From Streptomyces viridiviolaceus (lineage in GTDB: Bacteria > Actinomycetota > Actinomycetes > Streptomycetales > Streptomycetaceae), in assembly GCF_014650995.1 (NCBI RefSeq), contig NZ_BMWA01000034.1:25829-89828 (forward strand): 64,000 nt of DNA, given 5' to 3'. A model generated the notes under the pieces. The model saw nothing but the letters and a program-made list of their open reading frames with translations, was not told the origin of the DNA and ran no database searches. The position numbers were made by a program, and so were the translations under genes. Positions 26,628 to 34,599 of this stretch are shown one piece after another. Each line of letters opens with the position of its first letter. Within the stretch, counting starts at the first letter, position 1.

Positions 26628-27539
26628 ATGACCGGACTGTGCACCGGACGCGTCGCCGTCGTCACCGGCGCGGGCCGCGGGCTCGGCCGCGCGCACGCCC
26701 TCGCCTTCGCCGCCGAGGGCGCGCAAGTCGTCGTCAACGACCTCGGCGTCGGCCTCGACGGCACGGGAGGCGCCGCCGGGCCCGCCCAGCGGGTCGTCGA
26801 CGAGATCCGAGCCTTCGGCGGGGAAGCGGTCGCCCACGGCGGCGACATCGCCACCGCCGAGGGCGCCGCCTCGCTCGTCGCCACCGCCCTGGAGGCGTTC
26901 GGCCGCCTCGACACCCTCGTCAACAACGCCGGATTCCTGCGCGACCGCATGCTCGTCAACCTCGACGAGGAGGACTGGGACGCCGTCATGCGCGTCCACC
27001 TCAAGGGCCACTTCCTGCCGCTCAAGCACGCCGCGGCGCACTGGCGCGCCGAGGCGAAGGCCGGGCGCACGCCCGAGGCGCGGGTGGTCAACACCAGTTC
27101 CGGGGCCGGCCTGCTCGGCAGCGTCGGCCAGGGCAACTACTCCGCCGCCAAGGCCGGGATCGTCGGGCTGACGCTCGTCGCCTCGGCGGAGTTGGCGCGC
27201 TACGGCGTCCAGGTCAACGCCATCGCGCCGGCCGCCCGCACCCGGATGACCGAGCAGACCTTCGCCGACACCATGGCCGCCCCCGAGGACGGCGCCTTCG
27301 ACGCCATGGCCCCGGAGAACGTCTCCCCCCTCGTCGTCTGGCTGGGCTCCTCCGCCTCCGCGGGGGTGACGGGCCGGGTCTTCGAGGCCGAGGCCGGACG
27401 GATCACCGTCATGGAGGGCTGGCGGCCGGGTCCCTCCGCGGACAAGGGTGCCCGCTGGACCCCGGCGGAGGCGGGCGAGAGCGCCCTCAAGCTGCTGGCC
27501 GCGGCCGAGACACCCCAGCCGGTGTACGGGACGCGGTAG
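26628..27539 (+). CDS. SDR oxidoreductase, Rv3548c-like
   Basis: A 303-residue SDR, ATG 26628 after GAAAGGA. The subgroup marks of multifunctional-enzyme type 3-hydroxyacyl-CoA dehydrogenases are present: VAVVTGAGRGLGRAHALAFAAEGAQVVVNDLGVGLDGTGG, NNAGFLRDRMLVNLDEEDWDAVMRVHLKGHFLPLKHAAAHWR, NTSSGAGLLGSVGQGNYSAAKAG. This type usually oxidises 3-hydroxyacyl-CoA. It is second in the SDR pair controlled by the KstR2-type box, so it may perform a beta-oxidation dehydrogenation on the HIP skeleton. The length (303) agrees with Rv3548c (304). Confidence 0.83.
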   Translation: MTGLCTGRVAVVTGAGRGLGRAHALAFAAEGAQVVVNDLGVGLDGTGGAAGPAQRVVDEIRAFGGEAVAHGGDIATAEGAASLVATALEAFGRLDTLVNNAGFLRDRMLVNLDEEDWDAVMRVHLKGHFLPLKHAAAHWRAEAKAGRTPEARVVNTSSGAGLLGSVGQGNYSAAKAGIVGLTLVASAELARYGVQVNAIAPAARTRMTEQTFADTMAAPEDGAFDAMAPENVSPLVVWLGSSASAGVTGRVFEAEAGRITVMEGWRPGPSADKGARWTPAEAGESALKLLAAAETPQPVYGTR

Positions 27540-27691
27540 CAGCCACCGAACCGCCGACCACCGCTGCAGCGGTGCCGCCTGCGACGGCCCGGGAGTCACC
27601 GACCGCGGCCCCGGGGGGTGTCCGCGGAGTCGCGTCGTCCGCCCGGAGGGCTGGCCCCGCGGTGTCCCGTGCGTCCCTCTGGGGGTCCTCA

Positions 27692-27710
27692 CCCCGGCCG
27701 GAAGCCGGGG
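27692..27710 (+). terminator. Candidate terminator hairpin after the SDR pair
   Basis: CCCCGGC (27692-27698) pairs with GCCGGGG (27704-27710) around the 5-nt loop CGGAA. It is a short 7-bp stem about 150 nt after the stop, so confidence is moderate. Confidence 0.4.
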
Positions 27711-27851
27711 AGTGCCGGCCGGACGCCCGCGTACCGGTCGTACTCGGGTGTTCGCCGGTGCGGCGGTGAGGGAGCGTGCCGGACGTCCCGCGGCAGGCGC
27801 GGCTTCGCGGACACCCCCTGGGGGCCGTCGAGCGTCTTCACGCCGCACCTT

Positions 27852-27904
27852 TCCCGGTCAGCGGGAATTCACGCTCCCGGCGCGGAGGGCACCCCGCTTA
27901 GCCT
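27852..27904 (+). promoter_or_regulatory. Shared 15-bp dyad (site 2) and -10-like hexamer, hsaE operon promoter
   Basis: TCCCGGTCAGCGGGA at 27852-27866 is followed 33 nt later by TAGCCT (27899-27904), which lies 33 nt before the hsaE ATG. No -35 hexamer is visible between them, as expected for an activator-dependent promoter. Four related dyads occur in the island. Confidence 0.68.
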
Positions 27905-27937
27905 CCCGGAACACCCCGACGCCCCGCAGAGGACCCC

Positions 27938-28720
27938 ATGCTCACGGACCCCCAGAGGCAGCGCGCGGCTCAGACCCTGCGCTCCGCCGAGCACAGCCGT
28001 ACGCCGGTAGCCCCGCTGACCGAGGTTTTCCCGGAGATCGGCACCGAGGACGCGTACGAGATCCAGCTCATCAACATCCGGCGCCGCGTCGAAGCCGGGG
28101 CCGAGGTGCGCGGTCACAAGGTCGGCCTGTCGTCCCCGGTCATGCAGCGGATGATGGGCGTGGACGAGCCGGACTACGGCCACCTGCTCGACGACATGGA
28201 GCTGAGAGCGGACCGCCCCGTTCCCGTCTCCCGCTACTGCTGCCCCCGCATCGAGGTCGAGGTCGGCTTCGTCCTCGGCGACGACCTGCCGGGCGAGGGG
28301 TGCACCACGGCGGATGTGCTCGCCGCGACGGAACGCGTCGTCCCCGCCCTGGAGTTGATCGACAGCAGGATCCGCGACTGGAGAATCTCCATCGCCGACA
28401 CCATCGCGGACAACGCCTCCTCCGCCGGATACGTCATCGGCGAGGGCCGCGACCCCCGCGAGCTGGACCTCAAGTCGATCGACGCGCGGCTCACATGCGG
28501 CGGTGAGCTGCTGGCCGAGGGCCGCAGCGACGCCGTGCTCGGCGACCCGGCCGTCTCCGTCGCCTGGCTCGCCCGCACCGTGGCCCGCTTCGGCGTGCCC
28601 CTGAGGAAGGGGCACGTGGTGCTGCCCGGCTCGTGCACCCGGGCCGTCGACGTGACGGCGGGACAGACCTTCACCGCCGAGTTCACCGGGCTGGGCCCGG
28701 TGTCCCTCTCGTTCACCTGA
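27938..28720 (+). CDS. hsaE: 2-Hydroxypenta/hexa-2,4-dienoate hydratase (HsaE)
   Basis: A 260-residue hydratase of the 2-keto-4-pentenoate hydratase family. AYEIQLINIRRRVEAGAEVRGHKVGLSSPVMQRMMGVDEPDYGHLLDDM carries the conserved Lys61. IEVEVGFVLGDDLPG has the metal ligands Glu106 and Glu108. ELIDSRIRDWRISIADTIADNASSAGYVIG and LRKGHVVLPGSCTRAVDVTAG complete the fold. It hydrates the 2-hydroxyhexa-2,4-dienoate released from ring A by HsaD. It is first in the operon hsaE-hsaG-hsaF-kshA-x-kshB-SDR-SRPBCC. Confidence 0.92.
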   Translation: MLTDPQRQRAAQTLRSAEHSRTPVAPLTEVFPEIGTEDAYEIQLINIRRRVEAGAEVRGHKVGLSSPVMQRMMGVDEPDYGHLLDDMELRADRPVPVSRYCCPRIEVEVGFVLGDDLPGEGCTTADVLAATERVVPALELIDSRIRDWRISIADTIADNASSAGYVIGEGRDPRELDLKSIDARLTCGGELLAEGRSDAVLGDPAVSVAWLARTVARFGVPLRKGHVVLPGSCTRAVDVTAGQTFTAEFTGLGPVSLSFT

Positions 28721-28727
28721 GGTGATG

Positions 28728-29639
28728 ATGACCACCAAGACCAAGGCGAGTGCCGCGATCGTCGGATCCGGCAACATCGGCACCGATCTGCTCCACAAGC
28801 TGCTCCGCTCCGAGTTCGTCGAACCGCGCTGGATGATCGGTGTCGACCCCGGCAGCGAGGGCCTCGCCCGCGCCCGCGACGCCGGCCTGGAGGCCAGCCC
28901 CGAGGGCGTCGACTGGCTGCTCGCCCAGAGCGAGCTGCCCGACATCGTCTTCGAGGCGACCTCCGCCTACGTCCACCGGGCCAACGCCCCGCGCTACGCC
29001 GAGCTGGGCATCAAGGCGGTCGACCTGACGCCGGCGGCCGTCGGCCCCGCCGTCGTGCCCCCCGCCAACCTGCGCGAACACCTCGACAAGCCCAACGTCA
29101 ACATGATCACCTGCGGCGGACAGGCCACCATCCCCATGGTGTACGCGGTCTCGCGGGTGGTCCCCGTGTCGTACGCGGAGATCGTCGCCTCGGTCGCCTC
29201 GGTCTCCGCCGGACCCGGAACCCGCGCCAACATCGACGAGTTCACCCGCACCACCTCCCGCGGCATCGAGACCATCGGCGGTGCCGAGCGCGGCAAGGCG
29301 ATCATCATCCTCAACCCGGCCGAGCCACCCGTCATCATGCGCGACACCGTCTTCTGCGCGATCCCCGAGGACGCCGACCGGGCCGCCATCACCCAGTCCG
29401 TCAAGGAGATCGCCGAACAGGTCGCCGCCTACGTTCCCGGCTACCGGCTGCGCACAGAGCCGCAGTTCGACGACCCGCGCCCCGAGAACGGCGGGATGGC
29501 ACGCGTCGCGATCTTCCTGGAGGTCGAGGGCGCGGGCGACTACCTGCCGCCGTACGCCGGAAACCTCGACATCATGACCGCCGCCGCCACCAAGGTCGGC
29601 GAGGAGCTCGCCAAGGCGCTCCTCGCCCCGGGCGCGTAA
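28728..29639 (+). CDS. hsaG: Acylating acetaldehyde/propanal dehydrogenase (HsaG)
   Basis: A 303-residue CoA-acylating dehydrogenase, ATG 28728 after GAGG; GTG 28722 and ATG 28725 are too close to the ribosome site. AAIVGSGNIGTDLLHKLLRS is the NAD-binding motif and Cys129 in NMITCGGQATIPM is the thioester-forming nucleophile. The C-terminal MARVAIFLEVEGAGDYLPPYAGNLDIMTAAA binds the aldolase. It takes the aldehyde (propanal from steroid ring A) by channelling from HsaF and makes propionyl-CoA. The gene order hydratase-dehydrogenase-aldolase is the usual one. Confidence 0.93.
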   Translation: MTTKTKASAAIVGSGNIGTDLLHKLLRSEFVEPRWMIGVDPGSEGLARARDAGLEASPEGVDWLLAQSELPDIVFEATSAYVHRANAPRYAELGIKAVDLTPAAVGPAVVPPANLREHLDKPNVNMITCGGQATIPMVYAVSRVVPVSYAEIVASVASVSAGPGTRANIDEFTRTTSRGIETIGGAERGKAIIILNPAEPPVIMRDTVFCAIPEDADRAAITQSVKEIAEQVAAYVPGYRLRTEPQFDDPRPENGGMARVAIFLEVEGAGDYLPPYAGNLDIMTAAATKVGEELAKALLAPGA

Positions 29640-29650
29640 GGAGCACCCGC

Positions 29651-30673
29651 ATGCCCTACTCGGAAACCCTCGACATCCGGATCACCGACTCCTCGCTGCG
29701 CGACGGCTCGCACGCCAAGCGGCATCAGTTCACGGGCGAGGACGTACGGTCCGTCGTCGCCGCCCTCGACGACGCCGGAGTGCCGGTGATCGAGGTGACG
29801 CACGGCGACGGGCTCGGCGGCTCGTCCTTCAACTACGGCTTCTCCAGAACCCCCGAGCAGGAACTCATCAAGATCGCGGTGGACACCGCGCGGCAGGCGC
29901 GGATCGCCTTCCTGATGCTCCCCGGCCTCGGCGTCAAGGACGACATCCGCGCCGCCCACGGCAACGGCGCGAGCATCTGCCGCATCGCCACCCACTGCAC
30001 CGAGGCCGACATCGCGATCCAGCACTTCGGGCTCGCCCGTGAGATGGGCCTGGAGACCGTCGGCTTCCTGATGATGGCCCACTCCACCACGCCGGAGAAC
30101 CTGGCGCGGCAGGGCCGCATCATGGCCGACGCGGGCTGCCAGTGCGTGTACGTCGTCGACTCGGCCGGCGCCATGGTCATGGACGACGTCACCGCGCGGG
30201 TCGAAGCCCTGGTCGCCGAGCTCGGCGACGACGCCCAGGTCGGCTTCCACGGACACGAGAACCTGGCCCTGGGCACCGGCAACTCCATCGCGGCCATCAA
30301 GGCCGGCGCGCTGCAGATCGACGGCTCCACCCGCCGCCTCGGCGCGGGCGCAGGCAACACCGCCGTCGAGGCGCTGGTCGCGGTCTGCGCCAAGATGGGC
30401 ATCCGCACCGGCATCGACGTACTGAAGATCATCGACGCGGCCGAGGACGTGGTCCGGCCGGTGATGGACGACGAGTGCCGACTCGATCGGCTCGCCCTGC
30501 TGATGGGCCACGCCGGGGTCTACTCCAGCTTCCTCAAGCACGCCTACCGGCAGGCCGAGCGCTACGGCGTCCCGGGCGCCGAAATCCTCCTGCGCGCGGG
30601 CGAGCGACGTCTCGTCGGCGGCCAGGAGGACCAGCTCATCGACATCGCTGTGGAACTCGCGGCACAGAACTGA
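29651..30673 (+). CDS. hsaF: 4-Hydroxy-2-oxohexanoate/valerate aldolase (HsaF)
   Basis: A 340-residue DmpG-type TIM-barrel aldolase. ITDSSLRDGSHAKRHQF gives the catalytic Arg17 and metal ligand Asp18. GFHGHENLALGTGNSIAAIKAGA supplies the two metal-binding His residues, and GAGAGNTAVEALVAV and the C-terminal communication helices follow. It splits 4-hydroxy-2-oxohexanoate into pyruvate and propanal and forms a complex with HsaG for channelling. Start ATG 29651 lies after AAGGAG. Length and motifs are normal for the family. Confidence 0.93.
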   Translation: MPYSETLDIRITDSSLRDGSHAKRHQFTGEDVRSVVAALDDAGVPVIEVTHGDGLGGSSFNYGFSRTPEQELIKIAVDTARQARIAFLMLPGLGVKDDIRAAHGNGASICRIATHCTEADIAIQHFGLAREMGLETVGFLMMAHSTTPENLARQGRIMADAGCQCVYVVDSAGAMVMDDVTARVEALVAELGDDAQVGFHGHENLALGTGNSIAAIKAGALQIDGSTRRLGAGAGNTAVEALVAVCAKMGIRTGIDVLKIIDAAEDVVRPVMDDECRLDRLALLMGHAGVYSSFLKHAYRQAERYGVPGAEILLRAGERRLVGGQEDQLIDIAVELAAQN

Positions 30674-30712
30674 GGCCGCCTGTCGAAGGCAGCCGACACT
30701 GGAGGGACAAAG

Positions 30713-31873
30713 ATGACTGCTCTCAACGACGAGGTCCGGGTCATCGACGCCGGCAAGCCGCCCGCCCGCTTCGCCCGGGGCTGGCACTGCCTCGGCCTCG
30801 CCGACGGCTTCAAGGACGGCAAGCCGCACGAGATCGAGGCATTCGGCACCAAACTGGTGGTCTTCCAGGGCCAGGACGACGGTGAGCTGCACGTCCTGAA
30901 CGCCTACTGCCCGCACATGGGCGGCAACCTCGCCCACGGCAGCGTCAAGGGCGATGCGGTGGCCTGTCCGTTCCACGACTGGCGCTGGTCGGGCAACGGC
31001 CGCTGCGCCGGCATCCCCTACGCGCGCCGGGTACCGCCGCGCGCCCGCACCCGCGCATGGACGACCCTGGAGCGCAACAAGCAGCTGTTCGTCTGGCACG
31101 ACCCCCAGGGCAACCCCCCGCCGCCCGAGGTCACCATCCCCGAGATCGCCGGCATCCACGGCCCCGACGCGGACGAGTGGAGCGACTGGACCTGGAACAC
31201 CCTCCGGGTCGAGGGCTCCAACTGCCGCGAGATCGTGGACAACATCGTGGACATGGCGCACTTCTACTACGTCCACTACGCCTTCCCGGAGTACTTCAAG
31301 AACGTCTTCGAGGGGCACGTGGCCACCCAGTACATGGAGAGCAGCCCGCGCGGAGACATGGAACTGGGCACGCTGAGCGCCGGCCGCCTGCGGTCCGACG
31401 CCTCGTACTACGGCCCCTCGTACATGATCGACTACCTCTACAGCGACGTCGGCGGCGGCCTGGAGATGGAGATCGTCCTGATCAACTGCCACTACCCGAT
31501 CGACGAGAACAGCTTCATGCTCCAGTACGGGGCCATCGTCAGAAGGCTCCCCGGGATGACGGACGAGCAGGCCGCCGAGGCCGCACGGCTCACCGCTCAG
31601 GGAGCGACCGTGGGCTTCGAGCAGGACGTGGAGATCTGGAAGAACAAGACCCGGATCGACAACCCGCTGCTGACCGAGGAGGACGGTCCGGTCTACCAGA
31701 TGCGGCGCTGGTACGAGCAGTTCTACGTCGACGTCGCCGACGTCAAGGCCGAGATGGTGCAGCGGTTCGAGTTCGAGGTCGACACCGAGCGGGCCAACAA
31801 GGCCTGGCGTGCGGAGGTCGAGGAGAACCTCGCCCGCGCCGAGGCGGAGAAGAACACGGAGTCCGGAGCCTGA
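30713..31873 (+). CDS. kshA: 3-Ketosteroid 9alpha-hydroxylase, oxygenase component (KshA)
   Basis: A 386-residue Rieske non-haem iron oxygenase. The Rieske ligands are Cys66 and His68 (YCPHMGGNLAHG) and Cys85 and His88 (CPFHDWRWSG). The mononuclear iron site lies in REIVDNIVDMAHFYYVHYAFPEYF with His183 and His188, bridged by Asp180. RIDNPLLTEEDGPVYQMRRWYEQFYVDVADV is the KshA-type C-terminal signature. With KshB it hydroxylates C9 of 3-ketosteroids; together with KstD this breaks the 9,10 bond and opens ring B. Fourth gene of the hsaE operon; only one kshA copy is seen in the window. Confidence 0.94.
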   Translation: MTALNDEVRVIDAGKPPARFARGWHCLGLADGFKDGKPHEIEAFGTKLVVFQGQDDGELHVLNAYCPHMGGNLAHGSVKGDAVACPFHDWRWSGNGRCAGIPYARRVPPRARTRAWTTLERNKQLFVWHDPQGNPPPPEVTIPEIAGIHGPDADEWSDWTWNTLRVEGSNCREIVDNIVDMAHFYYVHYAFPEYFKNVFEGHVATQYMESSPRGDMELGTLSAGRLRSDASYYGPSYMIDYLYSDVGGGLEMEIVLINCHYPIDENSFMLQYGAIVRRLPGMTDEQAAEAARLTAQGATVGFEQDVEIWKNKTRIDNPLLTEEDGPVYQMRRWYEQFYVDVADVKAEMVQRFEFEVDTERANKAWRAEVEENLARAEAEKNTESGA

Positions 31874-31874
31874 T

Positions 31875-32102
31875 ATGCAGCCGGTGGAGTGCGTGACCTG
31901 CGGCAACCAGGTCCTGTGCGAGAAGTTCAGCCCGGCCCACACCTCGGTGCAGTGGACCGCCGACGCGGCCGTCGTCTGCGCGGAGTTCAGCAGCCGGGTG
32001 ACCGAGGGCGGGACCACCGCCCGGATCCGGACCTGCCGGGCGCTGCGGAGGAGCATCGACCGCGCGGTCGAGGACGGCACCCTGGAGGTCGCCGATGTCT
32101 GA
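31875..32102 (+). CDS. Small cysteine-containing protein between kshA and kshB
   Basis: A 75-residue protein starting MQPVECVTCGNQVLCEKFSP, ATG 31875 with GGAG six nt upstream, overlapping the kshB start by 8 nt. Cys6, Cys9 and Cys15 form a CxxC-x5-C cluster; Cys35 and Cys54 are further on. The middle part HTSVQWTADAAVVCAEF and the tail RIRTCRALRRSIDRAVEDGTLEVAD read like a compact folded domain. I do not recognise the family. Position and coupling suggest a role with KshAB, such as an accessory or metal-binding subunit, but no function can be assigned. Confidence 0.75.
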   Translation: MQPVECVTCGNQVLCEKFSPAHTSVQWTADAAVVCAEFSSRVTEGGTTARIRTCRALRRSIDRAVEDGTLEVADV

Positions 32103-33141
32103 GCCGACGACCGGGTCGCGCACGCACCGGCTGCGTGTCACCGGGGTGATCGCCGAGACGGCCGACGCGTACTCCCTGGTGCTCCAGGCGCCGGCGGGGA
32201 GCGCGGACCGCTTCGCCTACCGCCCCGGCCAGTTCCTCACCCTCAAGCTGCCCGGGGCGGACGGCGGGGCGGTGGCCCGCTGCTACTCCCTGGCCAGCTC
32301 ACCGCACACCGGCGAGCCCATGAAGGTCACCGTCAAGCGGGTGGTCGGCGGGTACGGCTCCAACTGGGTCTGCGACCACGTGGCGCCGGGGGACGAACTG
32401 GAGTCGCTGCCGCCCGCCGGCACCTTCACGCCGGACTCCCTCGACGCGGATCTGCTGCTCGTCGCCGGGGGAAGCGGCATCACCCCGGTGCTGTCGATCG
32501 CCAAGTCGGCTCTGGCGACGGGGCAGGGCCGAGTCGCGCTCCTCTACGCCAACCGCGACGAGTCCTCGGTCGTCTTCCGCGACGAGCTGCGGAAACTGAG
32601 CGAGGACCACCAGGAACGGCTGTTGGTGATCCACTGGCTGGAGTCGCTCCAAGGGCTCCCTGCCGCGGAACGGCTGGCCGCCGTGCTCGCGCCGTACGCC
32701 GGCCGTGAGGCGTTCGTCTGCGGCCCGGGGCCGATGATGGACGCCGCCGAGCAGTGCTTGCGCGCGCTCGGCGCGCCGGGCGACCGGATCCACCGGGAGC
32801 GGTTCTTCTCCCTCGGCTCGGACGTCTTCGAAGCACCGGCCGTCGGGGAGTGTGCGCCGGCCGAGGGCGGCAGCACGGCGGACGTGGAGCTCGACGGCGA
32901 GACCCGCACGGTCGCCTGGCCGTCGGGGACACCCCTGCTCGACGTCCTCCTCGCCGCGGGGATGGACGCCCCCTACTCCTGCCGTGAGGGCGCCTGCAGC
33001 GCCTGCACCTGCAGGGTGGTGGCCGGCGAGGTCAAGATGCTCCGCAACGACGTCCTGGACGACCAGGACATCGCCGAAGGATACGTCCTGGCCTGCCAGG
33101 CCGTGCCCCTCACCGACCAGGTCCAGATCACCTACTCCTGA
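32095..33141 (+). CDS. kshB: 3-Ketosteroid 9alpha-hydroxylase, reductase component (KshB)
   Basis: A 348-residue three-domain reductase. The FAD domain carries RCYSLASS (62-69), the NAD domain VAGGSGITPVLSI (123-135) and CGPGPMM (209-215). A C-terminal plant-type [2Fe-2S] ferredoxin has Cys296, Cys301, Cys304 and Cys334 (SCREGACSACTC and LACQ). Electrons flow from NADH through FAD and the cluster to the KshA Rieske centre. The start overlaps the small Cys-rich gene. Confidence 0.93.
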   Translation: MSEPTTGSRTHRLRVTGVIAETADAYSLVLQAPAGSADRFAYRPGQFLTLKLPGADGGAVARCYSLASSPHTGEPMKVTVKRVVGGYGSNWVCDHVAPGDELESLPPAGTFTPDSLDADLLLVAGGSGITPVLSIAKSALATGQGRVALLYANRDESSVVFRDELRKLSEDHQERLLVIHWLESLQGLPAAERLAAVLAPYAGREAFVCGPGPMMDAAEQCLRALGAPGDRIHRERFFSLGSDVFEAPAVGECAPAEGGSTADVELDGETRTVAWPSGTPLLDVLLAAGMDAPYSCREGACSACTCRVVAGEVKMLRNDVLDDQDIAEGYVLACQAVPLTDQVQITYS

Positions 33142-33185
33142 CACGCAAGGGGCGTAACACCCCCTGTCCCCCGAAGGAACAGACC

Positions 33186-33962
33186 ATGACCCGTACTCAT
33201 CTGGTCACCGGAGCGGCCTCCGGCATAGGCAGGGCCACCGTGGACCTCCTGCGCGCACAGGGGCACGCCGTCATCGGGGCCGACCTCAAGGACAGCGACA
33301 TCTCCGCCGACCTGTCCACCGCCGAAGGCCGGGCCGAACTCGTCAGCCGCGCCCGCGAGCTGTCCGGCGGCCGCCTCGACGCCGTCATCTCCTGCGCGGG
33401 AACCGCACAGTTCGACCCGCTCACCATCAAGGTCAACCACTTCGGCGCCGTCGCCACCCTGGAGGGACTGCGCACCCTGCTGGCCGCCGGCACCGACCCC
33501 CGGGCCCTGGTCGTCAGCTCGATCGACTCCGTGCACCCGACCGACCCCGCGATCGTCGACGCCGCGCTCGCCGGGGACGAGGAGGCGGCGGTGGCGGCTT
33601 CCCGGGCAGCCGTCGACCGCGGTGAGGGTCACCTCGTCTACTCCTCCTCCAAGGCCGCGATCTCCCGCTGGATCCGCCGCTCCGCCGTCACCGAGGACTG
33701 GGCCGGGGCGGGCATCCCGCTCAACGCCGTGGGCCCTGGTGTGGTCGTCACACCCATGACCCGGCCCATGCTGGACGACCCGGACATGCTGAAGCTCGTC
33801 GAACAGAGCGTGCCGATGCCGCTGCACGGCCACGCCCGCCCCGAGCGGATCGCCCCGCTGATCGTCTGGCTGACCTCCCCCGAGAACACCCATGTGACCG
33901 GACAGGTCGTCTTCGTCGACGGCGGTGCCGACGCGGTCCTGCGCGGCGACCGCACCTGGTGA
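33186..33962 (+). CDS. SDR, 3alpha-hydroxysteroid dehydrogenase/carbonyl reductase-like
   Basis: A 258-residue SDR, ATG 33186 after CGAAGGAAC. It has HLVTGAASGIGRATVDLLRAQGHAVIGADL and the degenerate subgroup features ISCAGTAQ, VVSSIDSVHP, VYSSSKAAISRWIRR with catalytic Tyr/Lys, and TGQVVFVDGGADAVLRGD. The long insertion around IVDAALAGDEEAAVAASRAAVDRGEG before the active-site Tyr is typical of the bacterial 3alpha-HSD/CR type (Comamonas HsdA). It probably interconverts a 3- or 17-hydroxyl and keto group before ring attack. It is in the kshA/kshB operon. Confidence 0.82.
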   Translation: MTRTHLVTGAASGIGRATVDLLRAQGHAVIGADLKDSDISADLSTAEGRAELVSRARELSGGRLDAVISCAGTAQFDPLTIKVNHFGAVATLEGLRTLLAAGTDPRALVVSSIDSVHPTDPAIVDAALAGDEEAAVAASRAAVDRGEGHLVYSSSKAAISRWIRRSAVTEDWAGAGIPLNAVGPGVVVTPMTRPMLDDPDMLKLVEQSVPMPLHGHARPERIAPLIVWLTSPENTHVTGQVVFVDGGADAVLRGDRTW

Positions 33963-33985
33963 CCACACACATCGAGGAGACGCCC

Positions 33986-34423
33986 ATGAACACCCGGACG
34001 CTCGTGCGTTCCACCGTGCTCGCGGCCACCCCCGGCCAGGTGTGGGCGGCCATCGGCGACTTCGGCGGTCTCGCCCGCTGGCACCCGCACGTGCCGCCGT
34101 CCACCATCGAGGACGACGCCGATCCCGAAGACCCCGGTGCCGTACGGGCCTTCGCGATCGACGGCAAGGTCGTCGCCCGGGAACGCCTGCTGGACCGCGA
34201 CCCCGAAGCCCACTGGTACCGCTACACCCTCCTCGACCCGTTGGTACTGCCGGTCGGCGACTATGTGGCGACGATCGCCGTACACCCGCACGCCGACGGT
34301 GCCGAGGTCCGGTGGTCCGCCGTGTACCAGGGCCCGGACGAGGTGGTGCCGCAGGTGGAGTCGCTCTTCGGCGACAGCACCTACGGCACCGGCCTCGACG
34401 CGCTGCGGGCGCGCTTCGCCTGA
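33986..34423 (+). CDS. SRPBCC (START-like) family protein
   Basis: A 145-residue protein starting at ATG 33986 after GAGGAGAC, beginning just after the SDR stop. MNTRTLVRSTVLAATPGQVWAAIGDFGGLARWHPHVPPSTIEDD and the following strands match the SRPBCC/polyketide-cyclase fold with a hydrophobic pocket; RYTLLDPLVLPVGDYVATIAVHP is the central sheet. Such proteins bind or isomerise hydrophobic ligands. As the last gene of the hsaE-ksh operon it may carry or cyclise a steroid intermediate; no catalytic residues are recognised. Confidence 0.8.
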   Translation: MNTRTLVRSTVLAATPGQVWAAIGDFGGLARWHPHVPPSTIEDDADPEDPGAVRAFAIDGKVVARERLLDRDPEAHWYRYTLLDPLVLPVGDYVATIAVHPHADGAEVRWSAVYQGPDEVVPQVESLFGDSTYGTGLDALRARFA

Positions 34424-34599
34424 GACCGGTCCGACAGTGCTTCTCCGACCGCCCGCACCCCAGGGCGACCGTAATCTCCGGTATGCGTGGAGATCGCCGG
34501 TGATCTCACCTGTCGGACAGAAGGTGTTCCGTTCGGGATCGACACGCATAGGTTCCCTTCCGACGCCCAGGACGAACCGAGGAGCCGAGAGGGAAGCGC

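Larger units (their letters stand above)
27540..27937. other. Intergenic region holding terminator hairpins and the hsaE promoter
   Basis: The 398 bases contain a perfect palindrome CACCGCTGCAGCGGTG (27559-27574) and a hairpin CCCCGGC-CGGAA-GCCGGGG (27692-27710), either of which could end the SDR operon. The hsaE promoter with dyad site 2 follows. No convincing small gene is seen. Confidence 0.6.

Noticed and set aside
29540..32080. An 846-codon reverse-strand frame
   Set aside because: It is antisense to hsaF, kshA and the end of hsaG, all with clear domains and catalytic residues. Composition is that of a shadow frame.
34502..34518. Possible sixth dyad upstream of hsaA1
   Set aside because: TCTCACCTGTCGGAC matches the shared dyad at only about half its positions and lies 31 nt, not 33 nt, from the TAGGTT hexamer.
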